Assembly (NCBI RefSeq): GCF_900698965.1
Contig: NZ_LR217725.1
Location: 1 to 64,000, forward strand
Direction: 5' to 3'
DNA from: Erwinia_E haradaeae_A
Lineage (GTDB): Bacteria > Pseudomonadota > Gammaproteobacteria > Enterobacterales > Enterobacteriaceae
Length of the DNA: 64,000 bases
The notes under the pieces are model-generated. The model was given only the letters and a program-made list of their open reading frames with translations. It did not search any database and was not told the origin of the DNA. Below, one piece after another: positions 29,323 through 39,658 of this stretch. The translations under genes and the position numbers were made by a program. The number at the start of each line of letters is the position of its first letter. Position 1 is the first letter of the stretch.

Positions 29323-30391
29323 CGAAGTTAAGAAAAGTAAACACGATAAAACGCTATAGATATTCAACAAACACAAAATCAAGATTATAATTATACATTT
29401 CTAATGGACAAAAATTAGACCATGATGCATAAATTAGGGTGGATGTTGTATTGATTTCATACTAAAAACAGAAATATATTCTATATTAATTTCTAATTGA
29501 TTCGCCCATGCTCCATGAATATCAATACCCTGGGATTTCACAAAAATATTCTACAGAAAAGTGTTATGTTGACATACAATATCTTTAATTTTTAGAAAAC
29601 TTTATAGAATAATTTACTATTCAGAATTATGTTCACATAACAGTGCATAGGCTAAATAATTAAAATAACTAAAAATAGGCTATATAAACAACAGCGAATA
29701 TAGAGTTAAGAATTATTTTATATAACGAAAGGGTTTTATCAAAAAAATTACTAGAAAAACGGTCTATGCTAGAGTTAAAATCTTTTTGAAGTATAATGTG
29801 TAAATCAATACTGCAATATAAGTTTTTTAAAAAACAAAAAACTATTAAATCATAAGATCATCAAAAATGATTCTTGATATTTTCTATCTCTTTCAAAAAA
29901 TATAATTTATATACAGATCTCTGTATCTCACTCAAAGATTTGTGTGTTAAAAACATGTTATATATTTTGATATTTATATAAAAAAATACAAGTATAACAC
30001 TAACCACTGTTATATAGCCTTAGTCTAGATGGCCCATTCAGCATTGCAAGATATCAGTCTTAATCCCTAAGACATGTGTTAATATACTTACTCACCTAAC
30101 AAATTTTGCATGTATTTACCACTCACACATAGGATTTGAGAAGCAATATCATGAATTTCTAGAGCGCATATTTTGTATTTTACTATGCAAAATTATTTTT
30201 AAATCTTCTATATTATTTATCCACTTAAAGATCTGCACAGTGTATTTCACACATAACCTTCTGGCTTAATTAAGTCTAATCATTAAGGAATATTACTAGC
30301 AGAAACCACCTGTAATGTAATTACAGAATATTGGAAAATGACTAATTTTTTCTAAAATCTCTAAGATCAATATCTTGTACTACTAATCTAG

Positions 30392-30431
30392 AATTAGCAA
30401 TTGTAATACAAAATTAGCAATAGTAATACAA
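30392..30431. repeat. 20-bp direct duplication
   Basis: AATTAGCAATTGTAATACAA (30392-30411) is followed directly by the same 20 bases with one change (30412-30431). Confidence 0.85.
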
Positions 30432-31194
30432 ATACTATAAATTGTTATACAGAAAAAACCATTAATCAACAAATGTTACAGATAATAAAAAATGCTTAAA
30501 ATGCATTATTCTAGAACCGAATATGAAATTTAATATAATTTATTTAATTATATAAATTTTTAATAATTGAGATCAATAATACAGACAGCATCTGTGCTAA
30601 CTAACATTATCGATTGCAACCTATTCAAATAGTGCTTAAACTATTACAACCTATATGATAAGTATCTACAGTACATATAACTCTTTAATCAAAAGCTATG
30701 ATGAAAACTCAGAAGATTCAGAAGATATAGAAAATACACACAAAATACTATCTTAGATAGTAAAAAATTTTCCTTTTTAAAATACAATTACATAAGATAT
30801 ATTACGTTTTTATTTTTGTATATACTGTTTACTAAATAAAATATAGTTTTATTATATCAACCCTAAGTCCATTCTGACACAGAATATCACTTAATATGGA
30901 ATAAAAAAAGAAATAAGCTCTAAAATTCACTAAAACTAATATTAAAGCAATAATTGTGCGTATTGTAAATCACAATCGATTTTACATAAAAATTCTTCTT
31001 GAATAGATTTTATTGCATCAGATCTTATCTGAAGACTATCCTCCTGTTTTTCTTACAAAAAATAGAAATCTACTATGAAGTATGTTAAGAAAAAATGATA
31101 GCTTTCATATATAGGTATACATAGTGTAAATTTTATGTTGCGTTTCTAAAAAATAGATGCTAAAATATAACTAGCTTGTCTAGGAAAAGAACCA

Positions 31195-31252
31195 TTTGAT
31201 ACCTAGAAGATTTGATACCTAGAAGATTTGATACCTAGAAGATTTGATACCT
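31195..31252. repeat. 16-bp tandem repeat, 3.6 copies
   Basis: TTTGATACCTAGAAGA is repeated exactly at 31195-31210, 31211-31226 and 31227-31242, then TTTGATACCT. There are no spacers between units, so this is not a CRISPR. Confidence 0.95.
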
Positions 31253-32178
31253 ATTAATTAATCTAACCTTAAGCTCTATTACTTATAGTTCTTCGTTCAC
31301 CTAACATTAAAGATCTTTAGATGTTTATTTGGACTAGTAATTAGTGTAATTGCATGAGTTATTTTTTTATATTTTTTATATTTTTATATATTGCTATCAG
31401 GTGTTATCTGGTGTAACTCTAGTGTCACCTGCGTATTGTCGTTCGCTTGACCCTTTGCATCCATCTCAATATACTATCACTGAATGCTGTCTACCTCATA
31501 CCTAGCGCTCGAGTTTAGATTCTTTCCATTTTTGATAGATTTTTCTTTAATGTTTTTAACGTTTATCTTACATTTAGATACATTATTTAGTATTGTGAGA
31601 TCACTCTTATTGATTTGAGAATACAGACTTTTACAAACTTGACTTATCATAAGCAGGAGATTGATCTAAAATTTCAGTAACGATTCGTATACTACATATA
31701 GTTTGATATGATATACAGCCTGATATGAAATTATTTAGATTGATTGATATTTTATATATTTTTAGTGCTATTCTCATATTAAAGAAAAATAGCACATGGA
31801 GTTTACATACATATTAATTTTCGTTCTTCATAGTAGAATAAAGTTGTTATATCGTGTATATGTATTTTTTTGTATTTTTTATGTTGTATGTTTAGAACAA
31901 AAGCCAGATTTAAGGTAAAAATGTTCGCTTCAGAAAATCTTTAGATAGTTTATGATTTTTGATGTAGCTGGCATAGACTGGATAATTTTTAAATTTAAAC
32001 AAAGACAAGAATAGGTGTATTATATGTTGATAATAACACATTTATTTATTGTTTTATCAATATAATGATATATTAATGATATATTTATACAAAATATGCA
32101 TATTATATATCGTATTTAATCGAATAAGGCATGTATGTAGTATTTTACTGTATACTATTTGTATATCGGGTGATATTT

Positions 32179-32260
32179 TGGTTTCAGTAGCTGGATGTGA
32201 ACCGATGACCTTTGGGTTATAAGACCTATGCTATGAGTTATCAAACTGCTTTATCTTAGT
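32179..32260 (-). pseudogene. decayed initiator tRNA (tRNA-fMet) relic
   Basis: On the minus strand, the part from the anticodon loop through the T loop (32223 down to 32193) matches E. coli tRNA-fMet at 27 of 31 positions. It keeps TATAACCC, AGGTC and CGGTTC, and the 3' end AACCA is encoded. The D-arm region (32252 down to 32235) matches 12 of 18. Nearly all changes are G to A or C to T. About five extra bases sit between D arm and anticodon stem, the anticodon CAT reads TAT, and the acceptor and T stems no longer pair. It should not be functional. Confidence 0.75.
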
Positions 32261-32474
32261 TTTTTTATTTTAGTATGATTATGATATACTGATGATAGAA
32301 CTTGAATGATTTTTTGTAATTTTTTTATTCTTCGTAAGATGTTAAATATACTTATATGTATTATGTATTAATAAATATAATATATTGTATTAAATTCTAT
32401 TAAATAAAAAATAACAAAATTGATTAGGATGTTAGTAACTTATTAATAATTAGATGGCAGACTAGAATTAGATT

Positions 32475-32506
32475 ACATTATTATGCATTATGCACAATAA
32501 TAATGT
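32475..32506. repeat. inverted repeat 10/12/10
   Basis: ACATTATTAT (32475-32484) and ATAATAATGT (32497-32506) pair perfectly. The loop contains a further small palindrome around TGCATTATGCA. Confidence 0.7.
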
Positions 32507-32612
32507 TCCAGATAGAACCCAGTATAGAACCTATATAGAACAAGTATTTTAAAAATACTAGATGTAGTCGTCTTAAGTTATAATCATAGGATTGGTTTTA
32601 TGATTATCTTAT

Positions 32613-32648
32613 TTTATGTTATCTATGAATTTTATGTTATCTATGAAT
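32613..32648. repeat. 18-bp direct duplication
   Basis: TTTATGTTATCTATGAAT occurs exactly twice in a row (32613-32630, 32631-32648). Confidence 0.9.
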
Positions 32649-32966
32649 TATTAGAGTTATATATTCCGTAATAGTAATATTATAGTACGGAATTATAGAA
32701 AATACTAGATATTGATTAGGGATTGATCATCGGAGTAGGTTTAATCTTAATGAAGATCTAGCAAAGTATTCTCTCTTTATATTTAAGACGTAAGATTTAA
32801 ATAATTTTTTGTTGTAAATTTATTAGTGATATGTCAATGATGTTAATTTGAAGTTTTATGTCTGAAAGTCTAAAAGTAATCTATAAAATATGCACTATAT
32901 TATAATTATAATAATATAATTATAATTATATTTATATTTATAACAAACTAGTAAGAGTTTGTATTG

Positions 32967-32972
32967 TATAAT
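32967..32972 (+). promoter_or_regulatory. candidate -10 element before sppA
   Basis: A perfect TATAAT lies about 86 bases before the sppA start. No good -35 stands at 16-18 bases, so the call is weak. Confidence 0.25.
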
Positions 32973-33057
32973 ACACTCTTGATCCGAGAGACCAGGCCGT
33001 TATGCTGTTAGATTTTAGAGCTCGGAGTCTAGAGATTATGTTATTCATGGAGAATCT

Positions 33058-34941
33058 ATGTACGTATTATTGCAAGTTATTACCACAATTTTGCACGGAA
33101 CATGGCGAACATTAACTTTAGTTCGTCAATTCATTTTAAATATAATGTTTATTCTATTAGTTGCGGTTTGTGTAGGGCTTTGGTTTCAAAATGAACGAGT
33201 TCATCCTGGAGGTGGTGAGAGACACAAAGGTGCTTTAATCGTTAATCTCAAGGGAACTGTAGTCGATAAACCGGCTAATAACGATAGCTTGTTGATAAAA
33301 ATTTGTCGTAAAGTACTAGGTAATCATGGCGAGTATGTGAAGGAAACTTCTTTATTTCAGGTAGTAAATACTATACGTCAAGCTAAAAATGATCCTGAAA
33401 TCACTGGTATGGTGCTTGATTTAGCTGATTTTTTAAGTGCAGATCAACCGTCCTTAGAATATATTGGAAAAGCGTTAGGTGAATTTCGCAATAGCGGTAA
33501 GCCGATCTACGCAGTTGGGTCAAATTATAATCAGATACAGTATTATTTAGCAAGTTTTGCTAATAAAATTTATCTTTCTACACGCGGATCGGTAGATATC
33601 CGAGGGTTCTCATTAAATAATTTTTATTATAAAAGCTTCTTGCAAAAATTAAAGGTTCACTCTCATGTGTTTCGCGTCGGTGCTTATAAGTCTGCTGTAG
33701 AGCTTGTCTCACGAGATAATATGTCACCAGAAGCTCGTGAAGCTAATCGTTTGTGGGTTATGGAGTTATGGAATAACTATCTACAAACATTAGCAAAGAA
33801 TCGAAAAACTGAAATCACACAGATTTTTCCCGGTGCAAAAAAATTTATAGAGAAATTAGAAGCTTTTCATGGCGATTTAGCACAGTATGCTAAAGGCAGT
33901 GGATTAGTTGATAAATTATCTACTCCAGCTCTAATAGAAAAAGATCTAATTGATTTTTTTGGATGGAATGAAAATACCAAAAATTATTATGGTGTTAGTC
34001 TTTATGACTACCCGTTAAAAAGCACGGATAATAGCTCAGGGAATATAGCGGTAATTACGGTGAGAGGTTCTATCGTAAATAGTCAGTTTACTCCTGATCA
34101 AGCATCTACTGATTCTACGATTCTAGACATTCGTTCTGCTCGTCTAGATCCCACCATTAAAGCTATTATCGTTCGTGTTAACAGTCCTGGAGGTAGCGTA
34201 ACGGCTTCTGAAGCAATTCGTTCAGAATTGGAAGCTGCAAGAGCTTCAGGCAAACCTATAGTTGTTTCTATGGGTGGTATGGCTGCATCAGGTGGTTATT
34301 GGATTGCAATGCCAGCGAATTACATTATTGCCAATCAAAATACTTTAACAGGTTCAATTGGTATATTTAGCGTCATCAATACTATAGAAGATTCGCTAGA
34401 TTCCATTGGTATTCATTCTGATGGCATAGCAATGTCTACATTATCGGGAATGGGTAATGCTCAGCCACTTTCTGAAGATTTTCAAAAAATGATGCAATTG
34501 AGTATTAATCATGGTTATCAGGATTTTATTCATTTAGTGGCCAGTTCTCGCAATAAAACTATAGATCAGATTGATAGAATAGCACAAGGGCGAATATGGA
34601 GTGGTCGTAATGCGAAGAAGTATGATTTAGTAGATGCCTTAGGTGATTTTGATGATGCATTATCAAAAGCTGCAGAGCTTGCACATATTAGCAATATACA
34701 GCTTAAATGGTATGATCATGAGCCTTGTTTTTTAAATCTTTTGTGTAATCAGGTTACTAGTTCTATAGATCTCGCTTTATTACAAACTGCTTCTGAGGTT
34801 TTTTTACCAACATCCATAGTGAATACAATAGCAGATATGAAGAAACAGCCCGGCTTAGGGCTGTCTATGAATGATCCTCAGCATCTCTATGCTTTATGTC
34901 TGAATTGTAGTGATCTGACACAATCTAAATCTATGCAATAG
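33058..34941 (+). CDS. sppA: signal peptide peptidase SppA (protease IV)
   Basis: Inner-membrane protease that degrades cleaved signal peptides. It has 627 residues against 618 in E. coli. One N-terminal membrane helix (about residues 25-43) is followed by tandem peptidase S49 domains. The lysine of the Lys/Ser dyad is K211 in GAYKSAVE, and the nucleophile is S411 in GGMAASGGYW (E. coli K209 and S409). SPGGSVTASE and GSIGIF are kept. GGAG lies about six bases before the ATG. It is followed by a good terminator and then ansA, its neighbour in E. coli as well. Confidence 0.97.
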   Translation: MYVLLQVITTILHGTWRTLTLVRQFILNIMFILLVAVCVGLWFQNERVHPGGGERHKGALIVNLKGTVVDKPANNDSLLIKICRKVLGNHGEYVKETSLFQVVNTIRQAKNDPEITGMVLDLADFLSADQPSLEYIGKALGEFRNSGKPIYAVGSNYNQIQYYLASFANKIYLSTRGSVDIRGFSLNNFYYKSFLQKLKVHSHVFRVGAYKSAVELVSRDNMSPEAREANRLWVMELWNNYLQTLAKNRKTEITQIFPGAKKFIEKLEAFHGDLAQYAKGSGLVDKLSTPALIEKDLIDFFGWNENTKNYYGVSLYDYPLKSTDNSSGNIAVITVRGSIVNSQFTPDQASTDSTILDIRSARLDPTIKAIIVRVNSPGGSVTASEAIRSELEAARASGKPIVVSMGGMAASGGYWIAMPANYIIANQNTLTGSIGIFSVINTIEDSLDSIGIHSDGIAMSTLSGMGNAQPLSEDFQKMMQLSINHGYQDFIHLVASSRNKTIDQIDRIAQGRIWSGRNAKKYDLVDALGDFDDALSKAAELAHISNIQLKWYDHEPCFLNLLCNQVTSSIDLALLQTASEVFLPTSIVNTIADMKKQPGLGLSMNDPQHLYALCLNCSDLTQSKSMQ

Positions 34942-34949
34942 CAATACTA

Positions 34950-34986
34950 TATAGCCGTGTTTATTCAGCACGGTTATATTTTATTT
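34950..34986 (+). terminator. intrinsic terminator of sppA
   Basis: TATAGCCGTG (34950-34959) and CACGGTTATA (34969-34978) form a ten-pair stem with one G-U pair, followed by TTTTATTT. It lies nine bases after the sppA stop. The best textbook terminator in the window. Confidence 0.8.
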
Positions 34987-35044
34987 AACCCAGGCTAGAT
35001 TTTACTGACTACGCATGATGTCGTATATTACTTTGAGCTTACCA

Positions 35045-36070
35045 ATGCAAAAAAAATCTATTTATGTTGCGTATACTGGCGGCACAATTGGAATGCAAAG
35101 ATCTTGTAATGGTTTTATTCCTGTTTCAGGTTATTTACAGAATCAGTTAGCTACCATTTTAGAGTTTCACAGAGAAGAAATGCCTAATTTTACTCTTCAT
35201 GAATATAAACCGCTTATTGATTCTGCAGATATGACGCCAGATGATTGGCAAGTTATTGCAGATGATATTGGAAAAAATTATGATTTTTACGACGGTTTTG
35301 TGATTTTGCATGGTACAGATACTATGGCGTTTACTGCTTCAGCACTTTCTTTTGTATTAGAGAACTTAGCAAAGCCTGTTATTGTTACAGGATCACAAAT
35401 TCCACTAGAGCAGATGCGTTCAGATGGTCAGCAAAATTTACTAAATGCACTTTTTATTGCAGCTCAGCATCCAATTAACGAGGTAACTTTATTCTTTAAT
35501 AATACTTTATATCGTGGTAATCGTACCACAAAGGTTCATGCAAATGGATTAAATGCTTTTGCCTCACCTAATTTAGCACCTTTATTAGAGGTAGGCACAC
35601 ATATTCGATGCTTAAATACACAGTCAGCGTCTACCGGACGCGGCGGTGAATTAGTAGTGCACCATCTTACTCCCCAGTGCATAGGATTATTAACAATCTA
35701 TCCAGGCATTCCCTATACATTATTAAATAATTTTCTTCAAGAACCTCTTAAAGCCCTTATTCTTCGTTCATACGGAGTTGGAAATGCACCACAGAATCAT
35801 AATTTTTTACAGCAGATAGAATCTGCTATAAAACGAGATATTATTGTAATTAATTTAACACAGTGTATGTCTGGTAAGGTCAATATGGGTGGTTACACTA
35901 CTGGTCATGCGTTAGCAGATTTAGGCGTCATTGGTGGTGCAGATCTAACTTTTGAGACAGCTCTAACTAAGTTATATTATCTTCTGAGTCAGAATCTTAG
36001 TACTGAGAATGTAGGTCATCTTATGCAGAAAAATTTACGCGGAGAACTTACTATCGATGAAGAAAATTAA
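35045..36070 (+). CDS. ansA: L-asparaginase I (cytoplasmic)
   Basis: Hydrolyses asparagine to aspartate and ammonia. The start chosen is the ATG at 35045 (MQKKSIYVAYTGGTIGMQ), which equals the E. coli N-terminus; an ATG at 35015 would add ten residues, and neither has a strong ribosome site. From 35045 there are 341 residues against 338 in E. coli. Catalytic threonines lie in GGTIG (T14) and HGTDTM, and the lysine in GNRTTKVHANG. In E. coli pncA follows; here a 3.1 kb spacer follows. The strong terminator before it suggests its own promoter, not identified. Confidence 0.96.
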   Translation: MQKKSIYVAYTGGTIGMQRSCNGFIPVSGYLQNQLATILEFHREEMPNFTLHEYKPLIDSADMTPDDWQVIADDIGKNYDFYDGFVILHGTDTMAFTASALSFVLENLAKPVIVTGSQIPLEQMRSDGQQNLLNALFIAAQHPINEVTLFFNNTLYRGNRTTKVHANGLNAFASPNLAPLLEVGTHIRCLNTQSASTGRGGELVVHHLTPQCIGLLTIYPGIPYTLLNNFLQEPLKALILRSYGVGNAPQNHNFLQQIESAIKRDIIVINLTQCMSGKVNMGGYTTGHALADLGVIGGADLTFETALTKLYYLLSQNLSTENVGHLMQKNLRGELTIDEEN

Positions 36071-36863
36071 TGTCTAATAAATGCCTACTGCTTGCTCAGT
36101 ATATTTCTTATGTTATGCTGCGTTAAATTTAAAAATTTAAAATATCGCATTTAGTTGTTTTTGCTAAGATTTTATGTCGTATTTAATGATATTCCCAGCC
36201 GTTTTGTTTGTATCGATCTAAAGATATTTTGAGTTTTCATGTTCTGAGGCATTCAATACTAACCTTTTATGATATTTTTAATACGAAATCTTAACTGCTA
36301 TATCTAGTCTTTTAGCTAAAAACATTAATTGTTGCGGCTGGTACGCATATCAAGTTTTCGTACATAGTTTTATTTTAGTTTAATTGAGACGTCATGAGTT
36401 TATTTTTATTTGTTAGTAGTAATTTTTATGTAATTTTATTTATATACTAAATTTTTACTTGTTTTAGTTATAAAAAATTCTGTATCAATGCTCTTGATAT
36501 TTGTATTGTTAAAGCTGAAAGGTGTTATTTCATTGTGATTATCATCCTATCCATCAAAAACAATCTACTAAAAAATAGTATAAATTATTTTCATAGACTC
36601 GATACATTAGAAATTAGGTACTCTTATTTTTTATATTTTGGTTTGCCTGGCGATGTTTAAAGGCTATTTCTGTCTAAAAGACAAATGTTACTATCATAAA
36701 ATTGCACTTAATAATCATTCTCTTGTATTTAATTATTGGTGTATAAGAATAGAATTCTTTTCTGTATCTGATTTTATTAGATCTTATTTAAAGTGCTAGA
36801 TTTTTTAGAATCGTTATGTGTCTACTAGTTGTCTATACTGTTCAGTTGTTACAGTTATATCTA

Positions 36864-36898
36864 AAATAGATTTTTTAGAAAACTAAAAAAATCTATTT
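36864..36898. repeat. near-perfect hairpin, 15/16-bp arms
   Basis: AAATAGATTTTTTAG (36864-36878), loop AAAA, CTAAAAAAATCTATTT (36883-36898). The only flaw is one extra A in the second arm. Confidence 0.85.
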
Positions 36899-37210
36899 AA
36901 CTGAGTCTACAAAAGATTCTTTATTGGTACTATCAATAATCGCTGAATTCGTCAACTAATTAACATATGTTTTACCTTGCGCGTATCTTTTCACAATGCA
37001 TGTTGCTTATATCCTAATTTCTTCCGAACTAATAGTAGCATCAGTGAGTGCTCTTATATTTTAGAGTATCTTCCTATAATGATTTAACATGTATATGTGT
37101 TTTTATTACAGCCACATAAGGATACGGCATATATTACTCACTACAAACAGTTAATATGTTTCGTTAGCACTCTTGGAAATGATTAAGCATAGTGGACTAG
37201 ATGATAGCAG

Positions 37211-37234
37211 TAATAGAGATTTACATCTCTATTA
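37211..37234. repeat. perfect hairpin 10/4/10
   Basis: TAATAGAGAT, loop TTAC, ATCTCTATTA. Nearby copies of AGAGATTT allow alternative pairing. Confidence 0.8.
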
Positions 37235-39096
37235 GAGATTTAATTAGTTAAATAGATGTATTGGATAGGCGATCTCACTAAGATTGTTTTTATATCTTCT
37301 ATTATCTCTCTTTTTGTCTTAAAGATATGATTTGCTGTAGGTTTTTTGCAGGAGAAACAAGATCTTTTCCGTCTTGTGCATTCTTGTTAGTAATTAATAT
37401 GCAGTATATTATGCTGTTGGGTGGTCATTTCAAGTTACGCAAAACTTTTACATCAAAATAAAGTATTTTGTATTTTCAAAGTTCAACAGCTGGAACAAGT
37501 TTTGATTAATCTTGTCCTGTAAATCTAAAATGGTTGTTTTAGAAGCAGTATTTTATTATAGACAAGATAAATACGACGGTAGCGGTCTGGCTTGTACCAT
37601 ATATATTATGAACTTTAGAGGTAACTACTTTGTCATTTTTTATTCTGTATGTTCTCAAGTTTATTGCTAGTTCATTATTATATATTATATAGATGTAACT
37701 TCAGTGATATGTAGCAATCTACAAGTTTTATCTATGCTGAATCAAGACACTGCATGTAGAGTTCTTAGTTTTAGTATTATGGTTATAAAATCCGTTAACT
37801 TGTTAATACTCAATAATATCTTAATAATATCTTAATATTCTTTTTAATAAAATAAATTATATCTTTTGAAGATTGATACTATATTCTTATAAAGAATAGC
37901 TTTATATATATAGGTTCGTATATCTTCTGTTATCTTAAATTTTAAAATATAAATACTTTTTTATTGTTTGAGCTTTCACTATTCACATCACTTTTTAAGT
38001 TAAATAACTAAGTAATTAACTATGATAATTAGCAACTGATTACTACTATGAATTAATATAAGGTTATTTTGAACTTAATAGTTATCTATGATAAGAGCGA
38101 ACGACAGACTTAGTAATAATATAAATTACAGTTAATTTTTTAAAAATCTCTACCACAAAAAATATATAGATACGTAATTGATTTGTGAAAGGATTGCATA
38201 ATGCTTGTAAGGTGAAGAGTGATATCTTTTGGATTCTTTTACAAATCTTATAGTAGATTCTAAAGCGTTAGCTTTATTTCTGAATATTTTTCGTAATACC
38301 CCCTTTTTTCAATGGGTAGTATGTATAGTATGTTTTACAGTATATCGCATTAGATAACGTTAAAGACCAGGTTACCTGATACGATGGATTATGGTACTTT
38401 TAGCATCATAATGATGATTAAAATATTATATATACTTCCTTCTCTGTTTTTATTACAAGGCATTCATACTTGAAATAATGATCATGCTTTTAGTTTTTCA
38501 AGATAGATACATAAAAAGAGTCTTGTCCTATTTTCGCAATTTAGAATTTTTATGCGTTAACTTTAATATTTTGCCATATTCAGTAGAATTTACGATATCT
38601 CTATATTAGAGATTGTTAGTAGAATAGGTATCTCAACTTAGTTTAATAAAGATTAAGATATCGTTCTAGATAAGTCTATAAACTTATTCTACGTTATTTG
38701 ATATATCTGTGGTCTCTAGTTTGTTATTTTAAATTTTATTTAAAGCACATCAAAAGATTTTTAGTCTGAATAACTATGCTACTCAGGGTCTTTTTAGAGT
38801 TTTAATGAGAATCTTACGTTATATAGAAAACATAGAGCATGCATTAATGCTATAACACTTTCTTAATTTTCTGTACTGGTGTTTTATATTGATTCAGTAG
38901 ATAATTCTTCGTTTTATTCTAATATGTAATAAGAGCTGGAACTGTATGATATAGCTTTTTAAAAAAATTATTTATGTAGTGCATTTTAGTTTAAGTTACT
39001 TTTGTATTATTAGGATGTGTGTGTCCTTAACTAGTGCATAGACATGTTTTATGTAAGGACCAAGTTTTATGTATATTTTTATATCATCATTAACAA

Positions 39097-39130
39097 TTAA
39101 TATTATAAAAAAACATTTTTATAATATTAA
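39097..39130 (-). repeat. perfect 15-bp AT hairpin after atpC
   Basis: TTAATATTATAAAAA (39097-39111), a 4-base loop, TTTTTATAATATTAA (39116-39130). It lies about 45 bases beyond the atpC stop, where a terminator for the atp operon would be expected. The stem is entirely A-T and no separate T tract is seen, so a terminator role is possible but unproven. Confidence 0.8.
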
Positions 39131-39174
39131 ATTTTATAATATTTAATAAAAATATAATTAAAGAGAATATGAGT

Positions 39175-39588
39175 CTATTGCATATTTCGTATTAACTGAA
39201 TAACACGTAGCTTAGCAAGCAGTTCTTTTAATTCCGCAGATGCTTTTTCAAAATCTATTGCATTATGTGTATTGTTTACACGCTCTATGGCTGCGCTCTT
39301 TGCCTGTAGAATGCGCTTTTCATCAAGATCTTTACCACGAATTGCAGTGTCAGCTAAAATAGAAACTACGAAAGGTTGCACTTCTAGAATACCGCCAGAG
39401 AGGTAAATAATTTCGTTGTCATTGTTTGTGTTTAGTATACGCACCATACCAGGTTTGATGGTAGTTAAAAGAGGGGTGTGCTTTGGATAGATACCTAATT
39501 CCCCTTCGCTACCTGAGACTTGAATACTTTTTACGTTTCCAGAGAATATTCTCAGTTCAGAACTAACAACATCTAAGTGGAAAGTCAT
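39175..39588 (-). CDS. atpC: ATP synthase F1 epsilon subunit
   Basis: Central-stalk subunit that couples rotation and restrains ATP hydrolysis. It has 137 residues against 139 in E. coli: N-terminal beta sandwich (MTFHLDVVSSELRIFSGNVK, LGIYPKHTPLLT) and C-terminal helical hairpin. Last gene of the atpBEFHAGDC operon, 70 bases after atpD. Confidence 0.97.
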   Translation of the reverse strand: MTFHLDVVSSELRIFSGNVKSIQVSGSEGELGIYPKHTPLLTTIKPGMVRILNTNNDNEIIYLSGGILEVQPFVVSILADTAIRGKDLDEKRILQAKSAAIERVNNTHNAIDFEKASAELKELLAKLRVIQLIRNMQ

Positions 39589-39658
39589 GGTATAGTTACC
39601 TCTTCCTATAGATTGACACTGTTATCACTCTATTAGTTACTACGTTAATTCTTGAGCT

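Larger units (their letters stand above)
29323..33057. other. 3.7 kb spacer between purN and sppA
   Basis: The longest gene-free stretch in the window, very A+T-rich, with no frame of interest on either strand. Contents: direct duplications at 30392-30431 and 32613-32648, a 16-bp tandem repeat at 31195-31252, and a hairpin at 32475-32506. It also holds a decayed initiator tRNA at 32179-32260 and a perfect TATAAT at 32967-32972 before sppA. Former protein genes have decayed beyond recognition by eye. Confidence 0.6.
36071..39174. other. 3.1 kb spacer between ansA and atpC
   Basis: No gene readable on either strand; pncA, the E. coli neighbour of ansA, is not detectable. It contains a long bulged hairpin (36864-36898), a 10/4/10 hairpin (37211-37234) and a 15-bp hairpin close to atpC (39097-39130). 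Convergent ansA and the atp operon flank it. Confidence 0.6.

Noticed and set aside
31195..31252. CRISPR array
   Set aside because: The 16-bp units are directly adjacent without spacers and no cas genes are present.
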